Source: Bacteroidota bacterium
GTDB taxonomy: Bacteria; Bacteroidota; Bacteroidia; Flavobacteriales; Weeksellaceae
Length of the DNA stretch: 7,347 nucleotides
Assembly (NCBI GenBank): GCA_023433225.1
Contig: JAEZDQ010000045.1
Coordinates: 1 to 7,347 of the forward strand
Direction of reading: 5' to 3'
In this document: positions 1 through 6,788 of the stretch, piece after piece
Numbering within the stretch: the stretch's first letter is position 1
How the letters are laid out: every line of letters starts with the position of its first letter
Translations under genes and position numbers: made by a program
The notes under the pieces: model-generated
Told to the model about the DNA's origin: nothing
The model's database searches: none
Seen by the model: only the letters and a program-made list of their open reading frames with translations

Positions 1-263
1 GCTTTGTAATCTTTGTTTTTGGGATGGAGCTTTTCAGCAATCTGATAAGGCTCCCATATTTTTGTACGGATAATTTTCAAATCCGGTGAAACTTCCTTCA
101 AAAGTGACTTATCAATAATCGGATAAGAAGAATTTTCAGGTGTATAAATGATGGGTTCGATGCCAAATTCGGGAAGGTATTTTGCAAATTTCAACCAACG
201 CTGTACGCCCGGCCCCCCGGCGGGTGGCCAATAATAAGTGATGATTAAAACTTTTTTATTCAT
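1..263 (-). CDS. Glycosyltransferase family 4 (GT4), N-terminal part, cut by window edge
   Basis: Reading leftward from an ATG at 263, the frame stays open to the window edge (87 codons plus two bases), so the 3' part is missing. The product begins MNKKVLIITYYWPPAGGPGV and continues with QRWLKFAKYLPEFG at about residues 21-34. A short hydrophobic beta strand followed by a glycine-rich GGPG loop and an RxxKFAKYL helix is the usual N-terminus of GT4 (GT-B fold) enzymes, which move a sugar from a nucleotide-sugar to a lipid or glycan acceptor at the cytoplasmic membrane face. The donor-binding C-terminal domain lies outside the window, so sugar and acceptor cannot be named. The gene is downstream of the YfhO-family gene in the same direction, 77 bases away. 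No Shine-Dalgarno sequence is visible. The start is supported because the family motif begins within a few residues of it. Confidence 0.85.
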   Translation of the reverse strand, partial: MNKKVLIITYYWPPAGGPGVQRWLKFAKYLPEFGIEPIIYTPENSSYPIIDKSLLKEVSPDLKIIRTKIWEPYQIAEKLHPKNKDYK

Positions 264-274
264 ATTCAAATATA

Positions 275-360
275 CAGATTCTTCGCTCCATTATATTCCG
301 CTCAGAATGACATTCAAACCATTGTCATTCTGAATGAGTCTTAGCGAAATGAAGAATCTG
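275..360. repeat. Imperfect inverted repeat of the dispersed AGATTCTTC...CAGAATGACA type
   Basis: Two 38-base arms face each other around a 10-base centre (313-322). Each arm has the same design. The outer 10 bases CAGATTCTTC (275-284, complement at 351-360) and the inner 10 bases CAGAATGACA (303-312, complement at 323-332) match perfectly, and an 18-base middle part has diverged. The arm resembles a short repeat that I recall from intergenic regions of many Bacteroidota and other genomes. The element fills most of the gap between the YfhO and glycosyltransferase genes and overlaps the last codons of YfhO (341-360). The transcript could fold into a long hairpin, which might stabilise the upstream message, but no T-tract follows, so a classical terminator is unlikely. 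Mobility is an inference. Confidence 0.8.
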
Positions 361-2962
361 AGTTCCTGTTCTTCCACCAATAAAAACCACCGCCTAAAAC
401 GAGTAAAATGAAAATCACATTGAATGTAAGGGTCATTAGATTTCCGGTTTTGATACTTTGAGGCGCAAATTCCATCACGATTTCTTTGTCTCCTTTTTCC
501 AGTTGAACTGCCCGTAAAAAATAATTTGCTTTTAGAATTTTCCGCTCTTTTCCATCGACTTTAACCGTCCAGCCGTGGGGATAATAAATTTCTGAAAACA
601 CCGCGATTTTAGGAGAAATTACATTCGCTTCATAAGTTAATTTATTGGGTTGGTAATTGGTTAATTGAATGGAAGATATACTATCTGAATTAAATTTTTC
701 ATTTAATTTATCGGACAAGATTACCGTCCTTCTCAAATCTACATCTTTCAAAGCCAAGATTTCTTCATTGGCATTCGAAACGTAATTTATATCTGACACC
801 AGCCAAGCATTCCCGAAAGCATCCGGATTGGCTTGAACCATCGGGGTTCCGGGGTTTCCATGAACTGTGTATTTTGTATTTAATAAATTCAGGATTTTTT
901 GCATGTCCACTTGGCCATTGATTCCCAATTGTTTTGTTTTTTCGGTACCGGAAAAATACAAATCGATGACATCCTGAAAATTATGCAGTTTCGCACCATG
1001 ATAACCTCCGATTGAATTGACAAAATAAGAAGTGGTTGCGTCATTGAACGTACTGAAAACATTGTCAAACACACGGTACTGGGATTTATCTGCATTACGT
1101 AAACTGTCCAAGCTTTTATTGAACGGAACTTTCTGGGCAATTCCCATTAGGTTATAGTTTTCCTTTGCGCTTTCCAGTAATCGCGGAGAAAGCTGTGTCG
1201 TAAATGGATTTTCCACAAACATTTGAGGAACAAAATTATCATCGTTCAGGTATCGCTTATTAATTTGCCAACCATCTATTAAAGCCAGAAATCCTATTCC
1301 CACAACCAGAATTAAACTTTTTTTCAAATATTTAAGCTGATAAGCGAACAACAAAGCCAAGGTCAAAACGACAAAAATCAAAGTCCTTAAGGTGTCGGCT
1401 TTGAACATATCCATCCGATCCTGAGCCAAAGCTTTGTTCAGGTTGTTTAATAAAGTATCCCAAGTTCCGTAACCCTGCGGGTTGTATTCCCTCACCAGTT
1501 CGATGAATTGTTGTTTGGTTTGCAGGTCAAACTCAGTGGTGAAATTGAATAAACTGCCACCAAAAAGGTAGAAAACGGCCAACAATGCAACCACGCCTCC
1601 TCCACCGTACATCAAGATTTTCTTTTTGAATTCATCGGTTAGAGATTCATCCTTCATGAAAACATAAAGGGTCAAAATGGCCAACAATGGCATGGTGAAT
1701 TCCGCCATGACAAGCATGGAAGAAACCGCTCGGAATTTATCATAGAAAGGAAAATAATCCACAAACAAATCGGTCAGGAACTGAAAGTTTTTTCCCCAAG
1801 CAAGCACAATGCTCAACACGGTCGCTCCCAATAACCACCATTTGTATTTGGCCCATTTGTTTCGAACCAAGAACAGCCCCAAAAAGAAAAGAAAAACCAC
1901 CACTGCGCCTTGGTAAGCAGGCCCCGAAGTTCCGGGCTGTTCGCCCCAATAAGTAGAAACCGGGCTGGACGCGAGGTAATCAAATGCTTGGGCATTGAAC
2001 TCATTGTTCATGTCCAACAAATATTGTTGCTTTTGGATTTCCGCAATATAATTCTTCAAATTTCCTTCTTCCGGCTGGCTCGCTCCACCCATGAAATTCG
2101 GAATGAATAGGTTAAAAGTTTCCAGTTTTCCGTAGCTCCAATGCGTGATGTAATCGTGTTGCAGTCCCGAATTTTTATCGGTCAGCAAAGTCATTTCTGA
2201 CTTTCCGCGAATGGTTTCCTGACTGTATTCATAGGTAGTCAGCAATCGGGTAAAATTCAATCCTAAACCGATTAAACAGGCACCCACCAATAATCCTGTC
2301 GCGATTGCAAAAGGTTTGATTTCTTTTAATTTAACGGCATCAATTAATTCGACAATGAAAAAGACCAACATCACCAGAAAAAGATAAAACGTCATCTGCG
2401 GATGGTTTGCAGAGAGTTCCAACCCCATGAACAAGGCGGTCATCAAAAAGCCCAAAATGTATTTCTGCCGGTAAAGCAAAATAATTCCGGCTACCAAAGG
2501 CGCAAAGTAGGCGACCGCATGGACTTTGGCATTGTGGCCGGCCGCGATTATGATGAAAAAATAAGCGCAGAGCGCGAAAAAAACGGAACCGGTCAGGGCG
2601 TATTTCCAGTTGCTTTTAAACAAAACCATCCCCAAAATGAAAAACCCAGTAAATAGCAGGAATATATAATCGGCCGGGCGCGGTAAAAACCGGAGGGTAT
2701 GGTCAATTTTTTTAATCAAATCATAATCATATTGTGCACCGGTTTGGTAAGTCGGCATACCGCCAAACATCGCATTGGACCAATAAACATGTTCCCCCGT
2801 AATTTCTTCGAATTTTTTCATTTCCTCTGCGCTTCCTTTGTAATTGACAATGTCGGGTTGGATAACCGCATGGTCAGAAAGCACGGGAGCGCAGTAAATA
2901 ACCGCGAGGACTGCAAAAAATAGGATTGAAATGGCGCTGAAAATGAGGTTTTTATTTTTCAT
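341..2962 (-). CDS. YfhO-family large polytopic membrane protein (putative GT-C type glycosyltransferase)
   Basis: This 873-residue integral membrane protein has about 13-14 hydrophobic segments: one at about 5-27, a group at about 97-235, more between about 350 and 470, two at about 524-566, and a final one at about 843-863. Between them lie large, probably periplasmic, loops (about 28-95, 240-345, 567-840). Family-like stretches include WSNAMFGGMPTYQTG (61-75) and, near the end, SEIYYPHGWTVKVDGKE (790-806). Gram-positive YfhO proteins are linked to sugar addition on lipoteichoic acid. The role in Bacteroidota is not known to me. The acid D37 in the loop after the first membrane helix sits where GT-C enzymes usually carry a catalytic acid, which is an inference. 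The ATG at 2962 overlaps the upstream gene by 11 bases. An ATG at 2992 would add ten mostly charged residues and overlap 41 bases, so 2962 is preferred. The last residues (SDSSFR) come from an inverted repeat. Confidence 0.85.
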   Translation of the reverse strand: MKNKNLIFSAISILFFAVLAVIYCAPVLSDHAVIQPDIVNYKGSAEEMKKFEEITGEHVYWSNAMFGGMPTYQTGAQYDYDLIKKIDHTLRFLPRPADYIFLLFTGFFILGMVLFKSNWKYALTGSVFFALCAYFFIIIAAGHNAKVHAVAYFAPLVAGIILLYRQKYILGFLMTALFMGLELSANHPQMTFYLFLVMLVFFIVELIDAVKLKEIKPFAIATGLLVGACLIGLGLNFTRLLTTYEYSQETIRGKSEMTLLTDKNSGLQHDYITHWSYGKLETFNLFIPNFMGGASQPEEGNLKNYIAEIQKQQYLLDMNNEFNAQAFDYLASSPVSTYWGEQPGTSGPAYQGAVVVFLFFLGLFLVRNKWAKYKWWLLGATVLSIVLAWGKNFQFLTDLFVDYFPFYDKFRAVSSMLVMAEFTMPLLAILTLYVFMKDESLTDEFKKKILMYGGGGVVALLAVFYLFGGSLFNFTTEFDLQTKQQFIELVREYNPQGYGTWDTLLNNLNKALAQDRMDMFKADTLRTLIFVVLTLALLFAYQLKYLKKSLILVVGIGFLALIDGWQINKRYLNDDNFVPQMFVENPFTTQLSPRLLESAKENYNLMGIAQKVPFNKSLDSLRNADKSQYRVFDNVFSTFNDATTSYFVNSIGGYHGAKLHNFQDVIDLYFSGTEKTKQLGINGQVDMQKILNLLNTKYTVHGNPGTPMVQANPDAFGNAWLVSDINYVSNANEEILALKDVDLRRTVILSDKLNEKFNSDSISSIQLTNYQPNKLTYEANVISPKIAVFSEIYYPHGWTVKVDGKERKILKANYFLRAVQLEKGDKEIVMEFAPQSIKTGNLMTLTFNVIFILLVLGGGFYWWKNRNSDSSFR

Positions 2963-3194
2963 TTTTTTCTTTCGGTTCTTCGATGATTTCATAATCTACC
3001 GATTCGGCTTCGATGGTAAATTTTGGCTTTTCCAAACTTTCCATTCCGGTATGGGACTGGGTTCTTTGCCGATCGGATGTTTGGGACTGATTGAATCCTT
3101 GGGGATTTTTTTTAGGCGTAAAGAAAATGCGGATTACAAACCTGATAACCAAGTATGCAACCAATGAATAGAGTACGAATTTGAGTAATGACAT
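2952..3194 (-). CDS. Small single-pass membrane protein, DUF4834-like
   Basis: The gene encodes 80 residues. One hydrophobic segment spans about residues 4-25 and is followed by a basic patch (PKK, 27-29), a polar low-complexity middle rich in Q, S, T and R (about 30-50), and an acidic tail with DYEIIEEPKE (67-76). The basic residues after the helix suggest the tail lies in the cytoplasm. The layout and the acidic tyrosine-containing end resemble DUF4834, a family of short proteins of unknown function common in Flavobacteriia. The assignment is from memory of the family's look. The start lies two bases after the stop of the lipoprotein gene, and the stop lies inside the first codons of the YfhO gene, so all three are probably co-transcribed and translationally coupled. 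No catalytic motif is present, so an adaptor or accessory role is possible but unproven. Confidence 0.75.
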   Translation of the reverse strand: MSLLKFVLYSLVAYLVIRFVIRIFFTPKKNPQGFNQSQTSDRQRTQSHTGMESLEKPKFTIEAESVDYEIIEEPKEKNEK

Positions 3195-3196
3195 AA

Positions 3197-4243
3197 TTAA
3201 TTAACCGTTGTTTTTGTGGTGGAAGTTTGGGTCATGGTTTGTTTTTGGCCTTGGCCTTCCATGGTTTGTTTGACCGTTTCGGTTTTGGTCAGATTTACTT
3301 TTTTTATCCAGCCGGAAGCCAAATCCAAATCAATCGTTCCGTTTAAAGTGGCATTGTTGGACAATGAAAGCGTCACCCCTTCTTGGGTTTCTTTGCCGTT
3401 AACATTTTGAATGCCGTTTACGGCAATGGTCGCCGTATTTCCATTGATGGATTTGAAGGTCCTTGTCACTTTATTGGTTCCCTTAATCGGGCCTTCGCTG
3501 ATGTTTTGGGAATCTTCCCACTCATCCCCGATTTTCATGGATTTGTCGGGAAAAATATTCAAGATTTCCTCAAACTGCATTTTGATAAACTCTGAATTCA
3601 AGGTTCCTTTCAAAAGCTCTCCCAACAATTTCTGTTCTTCCGCTGAAAAATCGTTTTTTAATTTTGATTGAACAGTTGAAGTGACTTTATCCAATCCATT
3701 TACTTTCAAAACTTTTCCTTTATTATCAATTTCTATTTGGTAGGTTTCGCCCGTAAGGGCTTTGTAAATTTTCCAGTTTTGGGCTATGTCTTTGTCTTTG
3801 GGCTGTGGAGAATTGGTGTTATAGGACAAATTCTCACCTTCCGGTGAATTGAAATCTTCGCTGAAAGATTTGAATGTTGCTTTGATTTTAAACGAATTAG
3901 GGGTAACATCTTCTACAAAGTAAGCCATTTCCGTTGTCCGGGAGTTGGTCAGTTTTTGGGTTTGCCGGCCGTCGCTCATGCTTTGTACCATATTCACTTT
4001 TAATAAAAAAGGATAGGTTTCGCCCTTTTTTAAATTGTATCGAAATGTATAGCTTCCGTCATCTGTTTTTTGTAAAGAAAGATCTTGGGGCACATCCGTT
4101 AAAATGGTATCATTTTGCAAGAGGCTGTCCTTTTCTGAAATAATTGAATTCTCTCCGTTTCCATTGATTCGGGCTTGGTTTTCTTCTTTTTTACAACTTG
4201 TGAAAAGGCTGAATGTAACCAGAACGATCAGTATTTTTTTCAT
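3197..4243 (-). CDS. Secreted lipoprotein of unknown function (DUF6263-like), probably surface-exposed
   Basis: The gene encodes 348 residues starting with a short signal peptide (MKKILIVLVTFSLFTSC). LFTSC at 13-17 is a near-consensus lipobox, so cleavage before C17 and lipid attachment are expected. The residues after the cysteine, KKEEN, resemble the charged lipoprotein export signal that sends Bacteroidota lipoproteins to the cell surface. A polar linker to about residue 60 leads into a soluble beta-rich domain, beginning with FRYNLKKGETYPFLLKV (67-83), with IGDEWEDS at 238-245, and ending in repeated T/K/Q-rich strands (317-348). The alternation of strand-like segments recalls DUF6263 proteins, but I cannot confirm that. 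No enzyme motif is visible. It is the first gene of the leftward run and is read from the divergent intergenic region. I see no perfect -7 consensus for it there. Confidence 0.75.
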   Translation of the reverse strand: MKKILIVLVTFSLFTSCKKEENQARINGNGENSIISEKDSLLQNDTILTDVPQDLSLQKTDDGSYTFRYNLKKGETYPFLLKVNMVQSMSDGRQTQKLTNSRTTEMAYFVEDVTPNSFKIKATFKSFSEDFNSPEGENLSYNTNSPQPKDKDIAQNWKIYKALTGETYQIEIDNKGKVLKVNGLDKVTSTVQSKLKNDFSAEEQKLLGELLKGTLNSEFIKMQFEEILNIFPDKSMKIGDEWEDSQNISEGPIKGTNKVTRTFKSINGNTATIAVNGIQNVNGKETQEGVTLSLSNNATLNGTIDLDLASGWIKKVNLTKTETVKQTMEGQGQKQTMTQTSTTKTTVN

Positions 4244-4398
4244 TCAATTTTAAATTTGCGGCAAGTTAATTATAAATTCAGAGACTGTTTTTAAAACAAT
4301 GGGTTTTTCTACAAATTGTTCAGCCCAAATTATTTTGAATCGGATTGTTTTTTTTTGCGGAAAATTCAATTCCCTTATTAAGGATATAAAGATTTTGT

Positions 4399-4406
4399 TA
4401 CTTTTG
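4399..4406 (+). promoter_or_regulatory. Candidate -7 element of the permease promoter
   Basis: TACTTTTG matches the Bacteroidota -7 consensus TAnnTTTG exactly and sits 33 bases before the permease ATG, which would give a leader of roughly 25 bases. No TTG lies at the usual 17-23 base spacing upstream, so the -33 element is missing or degenerate. The call rests on the single motif and its position in a divergent intergenic region. Confidence 0.45.
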
Positions 4407-4423
4407 TTTGTCTCGAGGACAAA
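4407..4423 (+). promoter_or_regulatory. Short inverted repeat at the expected transcription start of the permease
   Basis: TTTGTC (4407-4412) and GACAAA (4418-4423) are perfect complements around a five-base loop TCGAG. The repeat directly follows the candidate -7 element and ends just before the permease start region. It could be an operator or a small 5' hairpin. A six-base match in AT-rich DNA can also arise by chance, so function is unproven. Confidence 0.25.
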
Positions 4424-4439
4424 ATGAAAAACACAACAC

Positions 4440-6158
4440 ATGAGTATATTTACTAGAAAACCTATGGCCCTGCTGCTGAACGAAGCCAATGAAAGCGGGG
4501 AACACACGCTGAAAAAAACTTTGGGCACTTGGGGATTGGTCTCACTGGGAATCGGCGCAATTATCGGTGCGGGCCTATTTTCCATTACCGGCATGGCCGC
4601 TGCCGATTATGCCGGGCCATCCATTGTCATTTCATTTATCATTGCTGCTTTGGGCTGTGCTTTGGCGGGACTGTGCTATGCTGAATTCGCTTCGATGATT
4701 CCGGTGGCGGGAAGCGCCTATACTTATTCCTATGCAACCATGGGGGAATTTGTCGCATGGATCATCGGTTGGGATTTGGTGCTGGAATATGCGGTTGGTG
4801 CGGCTACGGTAGCCTCAAGTTGGTCAGGATATCTCGATAAATTCCTCAAAACCATGGGAATGTCTTTCCCTTCTGAATTGTTGATGACTCCTTTTGATTC
4901 CATGACTTTGGAAACGGGAGAAGTAATCACCGGAGTTATGAACCTTCCGGCGGTATTCATCGTCACCATCATGTCCTTAGTTTTGATTCGCGGAACACGC
5001 GGTTCCTCTTTTGTTAATACGATTATCGTCATCATGAAAGTTGCCATTGTTTTGATATTCATAGCGGTTGGATTTCAATACATAAGACCCGAAAACCACG
5101 TTCCTTTCATACCGGAAAATACCGGAAAATTTGGTGAATTCGGTTTTTCTGGAATCATTCGGGCGGCAGCCGTCGTCTTTTTTGCCTATATCGGATTCGA
5201 TGCGGTAAGTACCGCTGCGCAGGAAACCAAAAACCCAAAAAAGTCAATGCCCCTTGGGATTTTAGGCTCGCTGTTGATTTGTACCGTTTTATATATTCTG
5301 TTTGCATTTGTAATGACCGGCGTAGCGAATTACAAAGCTTATGGTGCCGACCCCACCAATAAACTGGCTCCCGTTGCGATTGCCATCAGTAACATGGGCG
5401 ATATGGGTCCCGATGGTGTGGTTCACGCAGCATATCCTTGGCTGAATACTTCCATTGTGCTGGCCATTCTGTTGGGTTATGCTTCTGTAATCTTAGTGTT
5501 ACTCATGGGACAAAGCCGTGTGTTTTATTCGATGAGTCGAGACGGTTTGGTTCCACGGATTTTTTCTTCCATTCATCCGAAATTTCAAACCCCACATAAA
5601 TCCAATCTTTTTTTCCTCCTGTTTGTGAGCTTTTTCGCTGCCTTCGTACCGGGGCGTGTGGTGGGGGAAATGACCAGTATAGGTACTTTGTTTGCATTTA
5701 TTTTGGTTTGTATTGGCGTATTGGTTTTGAGAAAAACCATGCCGGATGCGCCACGTGCTTTCCGTACTCCCTTCGTGCCTTTAGTTCCTGTTTTAGGAAT
5801 TTTGGTGTGTTTCTTTATGATGGCATTTTTACCGTTAGATACTTGGATGCGTCTGATTTTATGGATGATTGTAGGTCTGGATGTTTATTTGTTTTATGGT
5901 TTAAAGAACAGCCATCTTACCAGTAACCAAGAAGGGATTATGAAGAATGCCAATAAAGTAGTCGGTATCTCGGGGCTGGTTCTTGCCGTAGTTTTGATAA
6001 TTGTAGCAATTGCCCATCACCGTATTTCTGAAGTAAATCCGGAAACCGGCCAGATTAACGATGCCGCATTATACTATTTCTCTCTGATATTCGGGGCTTT
6101 GCATATCATCCTCTATTTGGTAAAAACCATAAAGGGATACAATGCCCAGTCCGCATAA
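4440..6158 (+). CDS. APC-superfamily amino acid permease (cationic amino acid transporter-like)
   Basis: This 572-residue inner membrane transporter imports amino acids by secondary transport. The first helix carries GIGAIIGAGLF (37-47), the glycine-rich unwound segment that binds the substrate backbone in APC transporters. Further family stretches are YAEFASMIPVAGSAYTYSY (80-98), the helix region FFAYIGFDAVSTAAQE (247-262) followed by the basic loop TKNPKK, and MGQSRVFYSMSRDGLVP (356-372). About 12 core helices are followed by a linker (about 489-503) and two more hydrophobic segments (about 505-524 and 543-562), giving about 14, as in the CAT/YfnA-like branch. Substrate cannot be read from sequence; basic or broad-range amino acids are a guess from the family. 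The ATG at 4440 is chosen because MSIFTRKP leads into the usual cytoplasmic N-terminus. An upstream ATG at 4424 is out of frame. An intrinsic terminator follows, so it is probably monocistronic. Confidence 0.92.
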   Translation: MSIFTRKPMALLLNEANESGEHTLKKTLGTWGLVSLGIGAIIGAGLFSITGMAAADYAGPSIVISFIIAALGCALAGLCYAEFASMIPVAGSAYTYSYATMGEFVAWIIGWDLVLEYAVGAATVASSWSGYLDKFLKTMGMSFPSELLMTPFDSMTLETGEVITGVMNLPAVFIVTIMSLVLIRGTRGSSFVNTIIVIMKVAIVLIFIAVGFQYIRPENHVPFIPENTGKFGEFGFSGIIRAAAVVFFAYIGFDAVSTAAQETKNPKKSMPLGILGSLLICTVLYILFAFVMTGVANYKAYGADPTNKLAPVAIAISNMGDMGPDGVVHAAYPWLNTSIVLAILLGYASVILVLLMGQSRVFYSMSRDGLVPRIFSSIHPKFQTPHKSNLFFLLFVSFFAAFVPGRVVGEMTSIGTLFAFILVCIGVLVLRKTMPDAPRAFRTPFVPLVPVLGILVCFFMMAFLPLDTWMRLILWMIVGLDVYLFYGLKNSHLTSNQEGIMKNANKVVGISGLVLAVVLIIVAIAHHRISEVNPETGQINDAALYYFSLIFGALHIILYLVKTIKGYNAQSA

Positions 6159-6179
6159 ATCCTTCAACTGAAATGATAC

Positions 6180-6210
6180 AAGGCAATCTGTTGATTGCCT
6201 TTTTTCTTTT
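6180..6210 (+). terminator. Intrinsic terminator of the permease gene
   Basis: A nine-base perfect stem AAGGCAATC (6180-6188) pairs with GATTGCCTT (6193-6201) around a TGTT loop and runs into a T-rich stretch ending at 6210. It begins 22 bases after the permease stop codon. It also rules against the ATG at 6173 as the start of the next gene, because translation from there would cross the hairpin. Confidence 0.88.
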
Positions 6211-6223
6211 AAATATTTCAATC

Positions 6224-6739
6224 ATGAAGATTTTTCTCATCAGTTTTATACTTTTAATTCTTCCTAATTGGCTAATCGCTCAAAATTCTGAATTCGTAGA
6301 AGATTCAGGCACTACCAAAATCATTTTGGTTCGCCATGCGGAAAAAGAAAACGACGGTTCCAAAGACCCTTCTTTGTCAGCCGAAGGCCAAAAGCGTGCG
6401 GAAAAACTGAATGAATTTTTGTCCGACACTAAAATTGACGGTCTGTACGCGACACCCTACAAAAGAACCCTGGAAACCTTGAAAGTCATTTCTGAAAATC
6501 AAGAGCTTAAAATTCAGGATTATAATCCGTCCGACACATCATTTTGCGAATCATTACTGGAAAAAGAACAAGGAAAAACGGTTGTCATTGCCGGACATTC
6601 CAACACGGTTCCCTTTCTGGTAAATTGTTTAATCCAATCAGAAACCTATTCCCAACTTCCGGAATCCGAATTCGGAAAAATCTGGATTTTGATTTTTCAA
6701 AATGGAATATTGATTGATTGCAGCGTATATAATTACTAA
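6224..6739 (+). CDS. Exported histidine phosphatase family protein (RHG motif, SixA/PGAM-like)
   Basis: The gene encodes 171 residues from the ATG at 6224. That start gives a clean signal peptide: a lysine at residue 2, a hydrophobic core at about 3-18, and a probable cut after LIAQ (17-20). An in-frame ATG at 6173 precedes the terminator hairpin and adds a second hydrophobic stretch, so it is rejected. The histidine phosphatase signature is present: LVRHAEK (35-41) with the phospho-acceptor H38 next to R37, LSAEGQKRAEKL (51-62), the phosphate-binding R81 in ATPYKRT, and the second active-site histidine H125 in VIAGHSNTVP. The protein is short, like SixA-type members, and lacks the long insertions of glycolytic mutases. 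Export argues for a periplasmic phosphatase rather than a mutase. The substrate is unknown. It converges on the M3 peptidase gene. With only 13 bases between the terminator and the start, it depends on read-through or a promoter overlapping the hairpin. Confidence 0.87.
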   Translation: MKIFLISFILLILPNWLIAQNSEFVEDSGTTKIILVRHAEKENDGSKDPSLSAEGQKRAEKLNEFLSDTKIDGLYATPYKRTLETLKVISENQELKIQDYNPSDTSFCESLLEKEQGKTVVIAGHSNTVPFLVNCLIQSETYSQLPESEFGKIWILIFQNGILIDCSVYNY

Positions 6740-6743
6740 ACAA

Positions 6744-6769
6744 AAAGCCGCTTCCTGGGAAACGGCTTT
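6744..6769 (-). terminator. Hairpin terminator between convergent genes, strongest for the minus strand
   Basis: AAAGCCG (6744-6750) pairs with CGGCTTT (6763-6769). A further TTC/GAA pair (6752-6754 with 6759-6761) sits inside around a CTGG loop, with one mismatch between the two stems. On the minus strand the stem is followed by a run of five T, a G and three T, which suits termination of the M3 peptidase message. On the plus strand the hairpin ends in TTT but no long T-tract follows, so termination of the phosphatase message there would be weaker. Confidence 0.8.
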
Positions 6770-6788
6770 CACATCATTCTTTAAAAAT

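Noticed and set aside
213..218. Run of six C in the glycosyltransferase gene as a possible phase-variation tract
   Set aside because: It is short and sits in the codons of the conserved glycine/proline-rich loop, which explains it. Known phase-variable tracts are usually longer.
889..1140. Open frame of 83 codons within the YfhO gene, and similar frames at 1740-2110 and 2402-2923
   Set aside because: All lie inside the long YfhO coding region, whose reading frame is clearly protein-like. None shows a start context, domain or independent spacing.
4251..4258. TAAATTTG on the plus strand as a second permease promoter
   Set aside because: It fits the -7 consensus but lies about 180 bases upstream, next to the lipoprotein start, and has no -33 partner.
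4250..4594. Minus-strand open frame of 114 codons across the divergent intergenic region
   Set aside because: Half of it is antisense to the permease start. Its composition is not protein-like in the intergenic half, and it has no recognisable domain.
4730..5062. Minus-strand open frame of 110 codons inside the permease gene
   Set aside because: It lies fully antisense to a well-supported gene. Its Met/Thr/Pro-rich translation is the usual shadow of hydrophobic codons on the other strand.
5109..5128. Tandem 10-base direct repeat ATACCGGAAA in the permease gene
   Set aside because: It consists of two short copies, the period is not a multiple of three, and the reading frame is intact. This is probably chance or an old slip in a loop.
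6173..6223. Upstream in-frame ATG for the histidine phosphatase
   Set aside because: It precedes the permease terminator hairpin and would place a second hydrophobic stretch ahead of a complete signal peptide. The ATG at 6224 explains the N-terminus better.
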